Assembly (NCBI GenBank): GCA_937872925.1 | Contig: CALMUT010000100.1 | Coordinates: 1 to 38,410 of the forward strand | Reading direction: 5' to 3' | Length of the DNA: 38,410 bases | Origin: an uncultured Myxococcales bacterium | Lineage (GTDB): Bacteria; Myxococcota_A; Polyangia; Polyangiales; Polyangiaceae | The notes under the pieces: generated by a model | What the model was told of the DNA's origin: nothing | What the model saw: only the letters and a program-made list of their open reading frames with translations | The model's database searches: none | Translations under genes and position numbers: made by a program | Shown here: positions 15,803 through 24,504 of the stretch, piece after piece | Position numbering within the stretch: the first letter of the stretch is position 1 | Layout of the letters: every line of letters starts with the position of its first letter

Positions 15803-17374
15803 CTAGCCACTAACACTCGATAGCGCTTCGACGCCGGGAGTTTCGGCTGGCGCCGTATCGACGGATTCCGGCAAATGCATCCAGAAGGTCGTACCGCCTC
15901 CTTCGGTTCCCTCACAAGCGATCGTCCCGCCGTGCGCCTCGATGATCTGGCGCGTGATGGCAAGCCCAAGTCCGGTGCCTTGGTGCTTGGTCGTAAAGAA
16001 CGGCTCGAAAATCCGTTCACGTGCGGCAGCGTCAATCCCAGGCCCGTCATCCGCCACCCGCAGATCGACTCCTCCGCCCGCGGCTTCGGTCACCCGGACT
16101 TGAATCGTGCCACCTGCTGCAAGAACCTCCCGAGCGTTGCGCAGCAAGTTGTAGAGCGCTTGCTTGATTTGGGCTTCGTCCGCGAGAACCGCGGGCAGAT
16201 CCTCTGCAATCGACGTTTCTACGTGCACTCCGTGTCGCTCGAGATCTCTCCGCATGAACTCGCATGCTTCCGCAACAATCACGCCGACATCCTCCCGTTC
16301 CGGCCGCAGGGGTTTCTGACGTGCCATGGACAGATACTGTCCTGACAGTGCCGTCAGTCGTTCCACCTCATTTTTGATGGCCCGGACGAGCACGCCAGAC
16401 TCGGAATCCCCGGTTCCTGCCACCTCTTCCTCCAGCAGTTCCACGTTCAAGCCAATGGAAGAAAGCGGATTACGGATTTCGTGCGTCACGTGCGCCGCCA
16501 TCTTGCCAATGGTTGCGAGTCGCTCTGCGGCCAAGAGTTGCTCGTTGGCCCGTGCAATCGCCGCGACCATGTCCTCAAAGGTCTGCGCGAGTTCGCCGAT
16601 CTCGTCATTCGACAGCGCCACCGGCCTTGGCGTCAGGTCTCCCCGAGAGACTGCCATGGCGCGTTGTGTCACCGCTGCAAGCGGTGACAGCACTCGGCGC
16701 GTATACAGCGCCGTCATGATCCCCAGTAGCAACGCGAGCGCAGCCATTCCTACTAGAAGTTGAATGGCGAGGCGTTCCCGGGCGCGCGCGGCGTCGAGCA
16801 GCAAATCTAAATTGCCCTGCACGCGCTGCTCCAATTGGCTGAGCCGCTTTCGCGCCAGCGCGCCGCGCGTCACCAGCTTGTCCCGGGAAGCCTCGGCGTC
16901 GGTCGTTTCCCCCTTGGCAAGTGCACCAAATAGCTTGGCAAGCAATTCGCGGTCCTCGCGCATCGAGTTCTCAATGCCCGTGGTTTCCGTGGTTAATTCC
17001 CGGCCAACGCGCACCAGGCTTTCGTCCCCCGACGACATGAACGCGCGATCTAACGCGGCACGTACTTCGCCGAACATACGCGGCCGGCCGATGCGCATCG
17101 CAGTGTCGAACCATACGCGTTTGTCGGCAGGATTGCGCGCCGTCGTGATGTGGTTGAGCTGTGTGTTCCAAGTGTCCTGACTGGCAACCACGTCACGCAG
17201 CGCAAGGGATAGCGGCAGGTACCCCGAGCGGACCAAATCCGCCTCAGCGGCCGCGCGTCGGAGTGCAAATACGCCCCAACCCGCCACCACCGAGAACAGG
17301 ACCGCGACCAAGGTGAAGGCGAGCAACACCCGGGTCGCGACGGTTCTCCTTCGGGCGGTTTCCGAGCTACTCAT
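15803..17374 (-). CDS. Membrane sensor histidine kinase (HAMP, HisKA, HATPase)
   Basis: The product has 523 residues. Membrane helix 1 is at about 15-38, followed by a largely helical periplasmic sensor region, and membrane helix 2 at about 205-228. HAMP follows (RRVLSPLAAVTQRAMAVSRG). The dimerisation domain carries phospho-acceptor His298 in THEIRNPLSSI. The ATPase domain has the N box (NLLRNAREV), VADDGPGID, the FEPFFTTK motif and GTGLGL. The H box type resembles NtrB/AtoS kinases that pair with NtrC-like regulators. No response regulator is encoded in the window, so its partner lies elsewhere. It starts 58 nt after the Fe-S protein gene. The ligand is unknown. Confidence 0.93.
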   Translation of the reverse strand: MSSSETARRRTVATRVLLAFTLVAVLFSVVAGWGVFALRRAAAEADLVRSGYLPLSLALRDVVASQDTWNTQLNHITTARNPADKRVWFDTAMRIGRPRMFGEVRAALDRAFMSSGDESLVRVGRELTTETTGIENSMREDRELLAKLFGALAKGETTDAEASRDKLVTRGALARKRLSQLEQRVQGNLDLLLDAARARERLAIQLLVGMAALALLLGIMTALYTRRVLSPLAAVTQRAMAVSRGDLTPRPVALSNDEIGELAQTFEDMVAAIARANEQLLAAERLATIGKMAAHVTHEIRNPLSSIGLNVELLEEEVAGTGDSESGVLVRAIKNEVERLTALSGQYLSMARQKPLRPEREDVGVIVAEACEFMRRDLERHGVHVETSIAEDLPAVLADEAQIKQALYNLLRNAREVLAAGGTIQVRVTEAAGGGVDLRVADDGPGIDAAARERIFEPFFTTKHQGTGLGLAITRQIIEAHGGTIACEGTEGGGTTFWMHLPESVDTAPAETPGVEALSSVSG

Positions 17375-17432
17375 GTGCCTGTCGCTTGCGTCCGGTCATC
17401 GATAGCATAGCGCCAGGGGGCGTACTGACCGT

Positions 17433-18503
17433 TCAACTGGTCAGCGCTCGATCGACCAGGGTGAATAGATCGACGGCCTCGGCGCCGTTCTGTTGAAAAC
17501 GCCGCAGGCTCTGCCCACAGGCAGTCACGACCGTGCCGCCGCCCAGGGCGCGGTGGTCATCAAGGCGCTGCTCTGCGATGCGCTCACTGGTACTCGGCGC
17601 GGTTTCCGGTAGTAGTCCGCCGCCGCCGCTACACACGGCGTCGCCGCGGCTACGCGCGAACTCCTGCACGGCCTCGCCCAAGACCCGATGCAAGATCGCC
17701 CTCGGTTCGTCATACAGTCCCAGCCCGCGCCCCAACTGACACGGATCGTGATACCGCATCGGTGCTCCCGATGTTTCCGGTGGGCAGCGTCCTAGTTTGT
17801 CGACGCCACGGGCGACCAACGCCACCAAGGATTCGGCCCCGCGCGACCCCAAGAATCGCGTGCAACCTGGATCCGCCGCGACGATGCGCGTCGTCCCGGC
17901 AAGCGCCTCAGTCAGTTTGTCCTGAGCCCGCGAGAGCCCCGCCTGGTCGCCTGCAAGCAAGAGTGGCAGCCCACAGCACGCGTCTACGAGGCGGACGGGG
18001 CCAACAAATGCCGCCGCGACCCGCACGATGGCTGCAGCCACCTCCGGCGCGTGAGTCGCATAGCTGCACCCAACCAAGAGTGCGATCTTCGAGTGCTCGT
18101 CAACGCTCTCGCTCTTGCCAAGGGACCGCGTCGCAGCTGCCAACCGCTCGGCATGCTGGTCGAAGCCGTCGGCTGTTTGCTTCGCCGCAGCAGGTGCTAG
18201 TCCAGCCGCGAAGTAGTCACCTCGCGCCATGGCGAGGGTCTCTGCCACGGGGTTTTCGTGGTCACAGTTGTCGCGACACGCCATGCAACCCGTGCAGGCC
18301 CAGGCCACCTCCGCCACATCGACGCTGGTCTCGACTTGGCCCCGCGCTGCCATCCAGGTCAGAGACATTTTGCCCCAGGGGGTCAGCGTTTCCCGGCGGT
18401 CCGCGGCGGACACGGGGCACACGGCGCGGCAGAGTTTCGGGCAGTAGGTGCAGTTATCCAGGGCCTTTTGCTGCTGGCTCGCGAGCGGTAATTTCGATTT
18501 CAT
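17433..18503 (-). CDS. Two-cluster ferredoxin / CCG-domain Fe-S oxidoreductase-like protein
   Basis: The product has 356 residues. C18, C21, C25, C29 and C70, C73, C76, C80 form two [4Fe-4S] motifs. The rest carries two cysteine-rich (CCG-type) regions: VDACCGLPLLL, then DPCQLGRG with VCSGGGGLLPE. This is the layout of the GlpC/LutA/HdrD-like electron-transfer subunits that hand electrons from dehydrogenases to quinones or disulfides. No dehydrogenase partner (GlpA, GlcD, LutB) is adjacent. Instead the gene sits between two sensor kinases, and its ATG overlaps the TGA of the upstream kinase (ATGA at 18503-18500), which implies coupled translation. A redox-sensing role linked to the kinases is an inference; a stand-alone electron carrier is the alternative. 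Confidence 0.88.
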   Translation of the reverse strand: MKSKLPLASQQQKALDNCTYCPKLCRAVCPVSAADRRETLTPWGKMSLTWMAARGQVETSVDVAEVAWACTGCMACRDNCDHENPVAETLAMARGDYFAAGLAPAAAKQTADGFDQHAERLAAATRSLGKSESVDEHSKIALLVGCSYATHAPEVAAAIVRVAAAFVGPVRLVDACCGLPLLLAGDQAGLSRAQDKLTEALAGTTRIVAADPGCTRFLGSRGAESLVALVARGVDKLGRCPPETSGAPMRYHDPCQLGRGLGLYDEPRAILHRVLGEAVQEFARSRGDAVCSGGGGLLPETAPSTSERIAEQRLDDHRALGGGTVVTACGQSLRRFQQNGAEAVDLFTLVDRALTS

Positions 18504-20404
18504 TCGGTGCTTTTCTCCGAAGCCGGCCGCCCACGCTTGGTCTTTGCTGCTTTGCCCGCAGGGGCTTTTGCCGCGGCGCCCGTGGCACGCTGGGGCAAAC
18601 GCAAGGTGAAGGTGGCCCCGTTTGGAGTGCTCGTTACTTCCACTTTGCCGTCGTGTTCGTCCACGATCTTCTTGACGATGGCGAGCCCCAAGCCCGTGCC
18701 CCCCTTCTTGTTTGCAGTGACGAAGGTCTGAAACAGGCTCGAAGTGATTGCTTCTGGAATACCGGGCCCCGTGTCAGCCACGCGAATGACGAGATCCGTT
18801 CCGTCCATTTCGCCACTGATGGTGAGCCGTCCTCCGGAGTCCGCCATCGCCTCCACGGCGTTCCGGGCCAGGTTGAAGATCGCTCGTGCCAAACGCGCCT
18901 CATCGAAGCGCGCGACGATCTTGCTGTCCACATTCACTTCGAGTTCCACCGCGCGCCCGTCCACTTCGTGGGTCAACTGGCGCGTCACATCTGCAAAGAA
19001 CTTCTTCAAATACACCTTGCGAATGAATATAGATCTCTCCCCGCGAGCGAATTCGAGCACTTCTCGTTGCATGGCGCTGAGCGTGTCGAACTGTTTGAGC
19101 ACTTCCTCGGCATACTCTCCGCGTTTTTCGACGGTGCTGGTGTCCACCATCAGCTGCACATAGCCACTGATGACAGTCATCGGCGTCTTAAAATCGTGGA
19201 TCACCTGAGAGAGCAGCCGCCCGATGGTGGTCAGGCGCTCCGAGACTTCCCGCGCGCGACTGGCTCGATGCAGGCGCACCGCCGTTGCCGCGTTGGCCGC
19301 CACCAAGCGCAACAGAGACACATCTTCGTCCGAAAACCGCGACTCCTGCCCCTTGAACAGGCCCACGGCTCCCATGGACTGCCCGTCCCCCTCCAACGCC
19401 ATGGCCAAAACCGATGAAAACTCGAAGGGATACTTGCCTTCTACCAACGCGCTGTAGCGCGGGTGTTTGCCGGCGTCTTCGATCAACACCGGCGCGTCGT
19501 CCGCCATCGCGACGCCCAGGAGGCCATCTCCAGCTTTAACGCCAACGCGGCTCAATCCGGTCGCAGCGGCGGGATCGTAAACATACAACACCTGATCGCC
19601 GCTCTCTTCCTCGATCAGCTGTGTCGCTGCCCCTTGGGCGTCGCACGCTTCAGTCACCAGGGACATCACTCGCAACAGCAAGCCATCGATGTCCGTGGCT
19701 CGCGCGGTCGCGCGTTCAAGCTCGAATAGCAGCTCCAAGTCTTTCAGCTTGCGCGCGAGCTGTTCGGTTGCATCCAGAAGTTGCTTGTTCTTCTGGATCA
19801 GCGACAAGAACAATCGCGAGTTGTCAATTGCGACGGCCGCTTGGGTCGAGAGCGCCGACACGAGCGCCTCATCCTCGGGAGTGAACTCCTCCGCCTCCAT
19901 CTTGTTCAGCACCTGAATGACACCGATGGTACGGCCCAGATGGTTCTTCAGTGGAGCCGCCAACATACTGGTCGTGCGATACCCGGTCAGTGCGTCCCAC
20001 TGCCGTTCAAAGCTAGGCTCTTGGTACGCGTCACGGAGCCGAAACGGTTTGCCGGTCTGCGCAACCTTTCCCGCGACGCCGTGACCGACCTTCAGTCGGA
20101 TGCTGCGCACATTTTGGCCGACCACGATGCGACTGACGAGTTCGTTATTCGCGTCATCCAGCAGGTACAGGGTTGCGCGATCCGCCTCGAGCAGCTCAGT
20201 GACCTTGCCGAGGATCAGCTCCAGCAGGTCGTCCAGCTCCAGCGTCGTGCCAAGCGCGTTGCCTACTTCGCGCAGGGCGTCAGCAATTCGGCGCTCCCGC
20301 GCCAGGGCCGCCTCCAGAGCGCCCAAACGGGCAGTTACGTCGGCGCTGTCGACCACCACCCCAGAGTCGCACCGACTGGCCGCGCCGGGAAGGGCTGAGC
20401 CCAT
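18500..20404 (-). CDS. Soluble GAF-GAF sensor histidine kinase
   Basis: The product has 634 residues from the ATG at 20404; the frame extends 30 codons up to a TTG. No membrane helix is present. A short coiled coil (ARLGALEAALARERRIADAL) precedes GAF domain 1 (about 45-195; LEADRATLYLLDDANNELVS) and a second coiled coil. GAF domain 2 (about 225-375) follows. His403 in VIHDFKTPMTVISGY is the phospho-acceptor, and the ATPase domain has NLARNAVEAMA, VADTGPGIP and GTGLGLAIV. The C-terminal 30 residues are Lys/Ala/Pro-rich. GAF domains bind small ligands, cyclic nucleotides or redox cofactors; none can be assigned here. It is the first gene of the kinase/Fe-S/kinase/rdgB group and no response regulator is adjacent. 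Confidence 0.92.
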   Translation of the reverse strand: MGSALPGAASRCDSGVVVDSADVTARLGALEAALARERRIADALREVGNALGTTLELDDLLELILGKVTELLEADRATLYLLDDANNELVSRIVVGQNVRSIRLKVGHGVAGKVAQTGKPFRLRDAYQEPSFERQWDALTGYRTTSMLAAPLKNHLGRTIGVIQVLNKMEAEEFTPEDEALVSALSTQAAVAIDNSRLFLSLIQKNKQLLDATEQLARKLKDLELLFELERATARATDIDGLLLRVMSLVTEACDAQGAATQLIEEESGDQVLYVYDPAAATGLSRVGVKAGDGLLGVAMADDAPVLIEDAGKHPRYSALVEGKYPFEFSSVLAMALEGDGQSMGAVGLFKGQESRFSDEDVSLLRLVAANAATAVRLHRASRAREVSERLTTIGRLLSQVIHDFKTPMTVISGYVQLMVDTSTVEKRGEYAEEVLKQFDTLSAMQREVLEFARGERSIFIRKVYLKKFFADVTRQLTHEVDGRAVELEVNVDSKIVARFDEARLARAIFNLARNAVEAMADSGGRLTISGEMDGTDLVIRVADTGPGIPEAITSSLFQTFVTANKKGGTGLGLAIVKKIVDEHDGKVEVTSTPNGATFTLRLPQRATGAAAKAPAGKAAKTKRGRPASEKSTE

Positions 20405-20541
20405 AGCAGAGTCGCTCTCTAGGTAGTGAGATGCGCTCCAGCTGCCGCGATTTCGTCCAAAGGTGGGCGCTAGAAACAAACGTTCAGACTCCAAGCGCGT
20501 GCGGACTGGCGAAAACGGCCAGTGTCGGCTAATGCCTGGCC

Positions 20542-20820
20542 ATGGCGCTGAAGCAACTTCACCTCACGGTCCGGGGGCGTGTGCAGGGAGTCTATTTCCG
20601 CGCATCCGCCCAGCGGGAAGCGCGGCGACTTGGCCTTTCGGGCTGGGTCAAGAACCGGAGCGACGGCAGTGTGGAGATCCTGGCCGAGGGAGAAGAGATC
20701 TCCATCCGCGATCTCTACGGCTGGGCGCAAAAGGGGCCCGGCGCCGCGCGCGTGGACAAGGTCGAAACTCGTTGGCGGAGCTTCACCGGTGAGTTCCCGG
20801 ATTTCCGAATAGTCGATTGA
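20542..20820 (+). CDS. acyP: Acylphosphatase
   Basis: The product has 92 residues, the normal length. It hydrolyses carboxyl-phosphate bonds of acylphosphates in the cytosol. The substrate-binding arginine R20 lies in GRVQGVYFR and the catalytic asparagine N38 in GWVKNRSDGSVE, both intact. The C-terminal strand (PDFRIVD) is also as in the family. No Shine-Dalgarno sequence is evident before the ATG at 20542. Its TGA (20818-20820) overlaps a TTG that may start the next gene. It diverges from the GAF kinase with 137 bp between starts. Confidence 0.95.
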   Translation: MALKQLHLTVRGRVQGVYFRASAQREARRLGLSGWVKNRSDGSVEILAEGEEISIRDLYGWAQKGPGAARVDKVETRWRSFTGEFPDFRIVD

Positions 20821-22700
20821 GACATTTCGTTCGTTCCGCCGTCGCTCGTTGGCCGGCCTACGGCGTGCTGGCATGGGCGCTCTCCATCGCCATCTTGCTG
20901 TCGTCCGGGCCCACGCACGCTGCGCCGGAAGCAGGCAGCCCGGCGCTCAAGCGTGCACTGCCGGAGCTGCCTGAGGTCCCCAAGCGGGAGCGCAAGCCGC
21001 CGAGCCCAGAGCAACTCGAAGAGCTCGACGGGCATCTCTCCCGGTTTCGCTCCAAGGATCCTCACGTTCGTCAAGTAGCACTGCGTGAACTCCTTGAGAC
21101 CAGCCGCTCCCTCATTCCCGCCATCGACCAACGCTTGACCGAACTCGCGACGGGCTCCGATCGCGACGCCATGAAGCGGCTGCTCTCGTCGCTGCGCCGC
21201 AAGGCTCGCAGCGCAGAGCGTGAGAAGATGCGTGCTGAGGGCAAGAAGGGAAAAGTCACGACCCCGGACTATCTCGAACTGGTCGTGGAGTTCGCGCGCC
21301 CCGAGGACAAGATCTGGCAAGCACTCGTGGGTGTGCTCTGCATGAGCCGGATGCTCGTGCAGATCGGGTCCGTAGAAGCAACCCGCGAGCTCATCGACAT
21401 TTACGTGCGTTTCGGCGAGTTCTTGCGGGTGGATGTGCAGCTTCAGCTGGAGAAGATGGGTGATAAGGCCATCGCCGCGCTCGTCGAAACCCGGCGCCAC
21501 AAGGCGGAAAAGATCGCTCGCTGGGCAGAGCGGCAGCTAGATACCCTTGGCAAAGGCATCGTCAGCGAGGCGGTCCGCACCGAAGACCAAGAGGTATTGG
21601 CGGATGTCCTTCGCGCCTACGGCCGCATTCGAGAGCCGGACGCCGCTCGCATCGTGATTTCCTTTGCCAACAGTGAGCGCGCTCAAATCCGCCAAGCTGC
21701 ACGCCAAGGCGTGGCCATGATGGGGGAGGTGGGCGCTTGGCAACTGCGCGACAGCTACGAGAACACGGTTGGCAAGAAGCCTCCTCGAGACTGGAGCTGG
21801 GATCGAACAGCGCGGGAGCTTTTCGGGGAGCTGGACCGCCTGCGGCTGGCCCAAGTCCATGAGTTGTTCGAAGCCGGGCTGGCCGCGGAACGCGACGGCA
21901 AACTCGAGGAAATGCGGATCGCCTATGACAAGGTCCTGGCGCGCAGCCCGCTATTCGAACACCGCGCAGAAATGGCGAAGGGATACGTTGCGTACGCCCG
22001 CAAGTTCCGAGAGGAACAGCCGGATCTCGCCCTCGACGCGGCGCGCCGCGCCAAGCGTGTGGCTGGCGCAGCCGAGCGCCCCAGCATCGAAGCGCTGGAG
22101 CTCAGCCTCAAGGCCGAGAAGCTGCTGAGCAAGGACATCGCCGATCAGACCCTGGTGACCCGCTCCCTGGAACTGGACCCCAACGACGCCGAAACCCGTG
22201 ACCTCGCGGAGCGCCTGGAGCGGGGAGAGGTAAAGAAGCAGACCCGCGTCAACCGCTACGCCGCAGCCGGCGCCATTGGAGCCCTCGCCCTGATCGCCAT
22301 CGGCTTTGTCAGCCTCCGCCGCGGGCGAGGCAAGGAAGAGGACGACAACCCGCGCAGCGCGCCGCCCGATCCGACGAAGGACGAATTCAGCGTTGACGAG
22401 GCCGCTGAAACCGGTGACGCATCCGGCGACATTGCTGAAGCAGACGACGACGCGCCCGCGACGGACGACGACGCGGCTGCGACGGACGACGCGCCCGCGG
22501 CAGACGACGCGCCCGCGGCAGACGACGACGCGCCCGCGACGGACGACGACGCGGCTGCGACGGACGACGACGCGGCTGCGACGGACGACGCGCCCGCGAC
22601 GGACGACGACGCGGCTGCGACGGACGACGCGCCCGCGACGGACGGCCTCGGCGGCGATCCGCAGGCGGACCCCGAGCCAAAACTGAAAGACCGACAGTAG
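20817..22700 (+). CDS. Helical-repeat membrane protein with Asp/Ala-repeat tail
   Basis: The product has 627 residues if it starts at the TTG overlapping the acylphosphatase stop (TTGA); this start gives a basic N-terminus before a signal peptide ending THAAP. A GTG further down is possible. Residues about 55-330 are HEAT-like helical repeats (DPHVRQVALRELLETS; RAQIRQAARQGVAMMG) and about 340-450 are TPR-like. A single membrane helix lies at about 480-499 (AAAGAIGALALIAIGFVSL), followed by RRGRGK. About 540-610 is a run of Asp/Ala/Thr repeats. With an exported N-terminal part, the acidic tail would be cytoplasmic. No enzyme motif is seen; a periplasmic scaffold is inferred. Confidence 0.75.
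   Translation: MRHFVRSAVARWPAYGVLAWALSIAILLSSGPTHAAPEAGSPALKRALPELPEVPKRERKPPSPEQLEELDGHLSRFRSKDPHVRQVALRELLETSRSLIPAIDQRLTELATGSDRDAMKRLLSSLRRKARSAEREKMRAEGKKGKVTTPDYLELVVEFARPEDKIWQALVGVLCMSRMLVQIGSVEATRELIDIYVRFGEFLRVDVQLQLEKMGDKAIAALVETRRHKAEKIARWAERQLDTLGKGIVSEAVRTEDQEVLADVLRAYGRIREPDAARIVISFANSERAQIRQAARQGVAMMGEVGAWQLRDSYENTVGKKPPRDWSWDRTARELFGELDRLRLAQVHELFEAGLAAERDGKLEEMRIAYDKVLARSPLFEHRAEMAKGYVAYARKFREEQPDLALDAARRAKRVAGAAERPSIEALELSLKAEKLLSKDIADQTLVTRSLELDPNDAETRDLAERLERGEVKKQTRVNRYAAAGAIGALALIAIGFVSLRRGRGKEEDDNPRSAPPDPTKDEFSVDEAAETGDASGDIAEADDDAPATDDDAAATDDAPAADDAPAADDDAPATDDDAAATDDDAAATDDAPATDDDAAATDDAPATDGLGGDPQADPEPKLKDRQ
22443..22645 (+). repeat. Minisatellite encoding Asp/Ala/Thr repeats
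   Basis: Tandem near-identical units built from GACGACGACGCG, GCTGCGACG and GCGCCCGCG blocks encode ATDDDAAATDDAPA-type peptide. Unit changes come in multiples of three bases, so the frame is kept. It gives several long antisense open frames that are not genes. Confidence 0.85.
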
Positions 22701-22729
22701 CCGTTTCCCCACGCTGTCTTCGGGTGCAT

Positions 22730-22757
22730 TTGCGCTCAGCAGCGCGTCGGATAGACT
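22730..22757 (+). promoter_or_regulatory. Candidate promoter upstream of the coupled unknown genes
   Basis: TTGCGC (22730-22735) and TAGACT (22752-22757) are separated by 16 nt. Transcription would start near 22764, about 10 nt before the ATG at 22774. The TAGACT hexamer is the same as in the candidate promoter at 5900, and the TTGCGC the same as at 8519. Confidence 0.35.
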
Positions 22758-22773
22758 GCCGAGCTTCCTGCGT

Positions 22774-23442
22774 ATGACTCTGGCTCTCGACTTCACAAGC
22801 AATCGCGACGTAAGCGACTCGATGATCGAGGAGGCGTTCGCCCCTGCACGAAACCTCACGGATCCTCCGCCCGGAGATCGGGTGTTTTCTTTGGTGTGGC
22901 GCATGGTCGAGGTCGCCGTCCCCGGAGACGGCGCGGGGCGCCTGTTGCAAGTATTGGCGCGCCTGGCAAAGGCGGGCTGGGTCGAGGGCGCACTCGACGT
23001 GCTGCTGCAGAAGCACGAAGACGGTACGGTGCTGGACGTGCTGGTATTCGACGGCCTTAGCTACCAGCGTTCCTTTCAGACCCTGCTCTTGCCGGTGCCG
23101 CTCTCCGAGTTCGTCGAATTTTTCGCGATGAACCAAAGCAATCTGGCACCGTTGACCCTGGTGCGAGACGTGCCCGGCGAAGAGCTGAACCTAGCGGCTC
23201 TGGACGGTCCGCCACCGAGTCAGTCCGGCCGGCCCGTTTTTCAGCCGGATCTGAGCCACAAGCCGACGCTGCGCCTGGAGCGCGTCACGGTCCCCGAAGA
23301 AGCGATCCCAAGTCACGTTGAGAATCCCCCACCCACCACGCGGCCGACCGAGCCCCACTACGCCAGAACCGTACGCATTCCGGCTGTTCGCTCCACGACC
23401 CAGGAGAGTACCGGTACGGACGTAGACGAAGACTGGGACTGA
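22774..23442 (+). CDS. Uncharacterised protein, coupled to the next gene
   Basis: The product has 222 residues. I do not recognise the family. Residues about 30-135 look like a compact mixed alpha/beta domain (RVFSLVWRMVEVAVPGDG; TVLDVLVFDGLSYQRSF; PLSEFVEFFAMN). From about 145 the chain is Pro-, Thr- and Ser-rich and probably disordered, and it ends in an acidic patch (DVDEDWD). There is no signal peptide or membrane helix, so it is probably cytosolic. Its TGA overlaps the ATG of the next gene by one base (TGATG), so the two products are likely made together and may interact. Confidence 0.75.
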   Translation: MTLALDFTSNRDVSDSMIEEAFAPARNLTDPPPGDRVFSLVWRMVEVAVPGDGAGRLLQVLARLAKAGWVEGALDVLLQKHEDGTVLDVLVFDGLSYQRSFQTLLLPVPLSEFVEFFAMNQSNLAPLTLVRDVPGEELNLAALDGPPPSQSGRPVFQPDLSHKPTLRLERVTVPEEAIPSHVENPPPTTRPTEPHYARTVRIPAVRSTTQESTGTDVDEDWD

Positions 23443-24494
23443 TGGTCACCCCGGAATACTTCGAAACCCGAAAACAGATCCGAGACTATGTGCACGTTCT
23501 GGCAGGCGAGCTCGGGCTGCGCGTGGTGGAGCGCAAGTCCGGCATCATGCACGGCGCGTACACGGGGAGGCCTCTGGGCTTGGAAGGCAGCGTCGATGGC
23601 ATGCCCGTTGCGGGGACCGTCGGCACTTCTTGGGGCCCGACGGTTCTTGTCGCGTTCGAGGTGGCATTAACGCCGCCGCTCTGGGTCGACCTTGCGGTGC
23701 GGGGCCGGGCGCTACCCCTGAACGACGCCGACGACTTCCTTGCCGAATTCGAGATCGACACCACCGACCGACGCTTTGCTGACGGACTATTCGACGCCGC
23801 TTTGAAACGCACGCTGCTCGACGCCAACCGTGCTGGCTTCTATCCCACAATCACCGACAGCCAAGTCACGCTGAACGCAACGGCGCTCGGCTCTCCTCGC
23901 GAGCTTCGAGATGCCTTCCGAGCCGTCATACGCATTGCCAAGATGCTACGCGATAGGCGCGACAAGTCCGCCCGCTCCAAACAGCACGCGCGCGTCGCCG
24001 ACGCATGGTTGATCAGCGCGGGGCATTTCGGAGCAAAGCTCGACGAAGACACCTTGGAGCTCAGTCTCGAACTTGCGTACGGACGACTGGCGCTGCGTGC
24101 CGCGCACCCCGGCCTGCGCAGTTGGCGCACCGAGCTTGCTCTGGAACTGGACCCGCCGCTCGCGGGGGAGCTGCGCGTCACCACCTACTCTGGAAACCTG
24201 GAGCGCTGGTTCACGCCGGACATCAAGTTCGGCGAGCCCGAGTTTGACGACCGCTTCTTGGTCCGTGCAAGTTCACGCGAACTGGCCGAACGCGTGCTCT
24301 CATCCGAAGCGCGGGCCCACATGCTTAGTCTCGCGCGCTTCATGCCCGAGTTGCTCGTGACCGAAGGCGGCATCAACGCGACTCGGAACGGCCTTTTGGA
24401 CTCGGTAATCGACACCAAGGCCATCGTCAGTGCGGGGCTCGCCGCGGCAGACGAATTTCTGCGCCAGCGCGATACCCGGAGCGCCTACAGGTAG
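23442..24494 (+). CDS. Uncharacterised protein, translationally coupled to the upstream gene
   Basis: The product has 350 residues. It starts at the ATG in TGATG at 23442, overlapping the previous stop. No family is recognised. It appears soluble: a helical N-terminus (YFETRKQIRDYVHVLAGEL) is followed by beta-rich segments (LEGSVDGMPVAGTVGTSWG; VLVAFEVALTPPLWVDLAV), a polar middle part and a further strand-rich region (LSLELAYGRLALRAAHPG). No signal peptide, metal motif or nucleotide-binding loop is visible. The strong internal order and a codon pattern like its neighbours make it a real gene. The small membrane-protein gene begins 10 nt downstream. Confidence 0.78.
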   Translation: MVTPEYFETRKQIRDYVHVLAGELGLRVVERKSGIMHGAYTGRPLGLEGSVDGMPVAGTVGTSWGPTVLVAFEVALTPPLWVDLAVRGRALPLNDADDFLAEFEIDTTDRRFADGLFDAALKRTLLDANRAGFYPTITDSQVTLNATALGSPRELRDAFRAVIRIAKMLRDRRDKSARSKQHARVADAWLISAGHFGAKLDEDTLELSLELAYGRLALRAAHPGLRSWRTELALELDPPLAGELRVTTYSGNLERWFTPDIKFGEPEFDDRFLVRASSRELAERVLSSEARAHMLSLARFMPELLVTEGGINATRNGLLDSVIDTKAIVSAGLAAADEFLRQRDTRSAYR

Positions 24495-24504
24495 CGGAAT
24501 ACTC

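Noticed and set aside
17762..19417. Plus-strand open frame of 551 codons opposite the Fe-S and GAF-kinase genes
   Set aside because: It covers the coding strands of two genes with intact motifs, is rich in Arg/Pro/Ser and crosses their junction. It is a GC-driven shadow.
21951..22904. Minus-strand frames through the Asp/Ala minisatellite
   Set aside because: The Arg/Val/Gly repeats are the complement of the Asp/Ala coding repeat; no start signal or family is visible.
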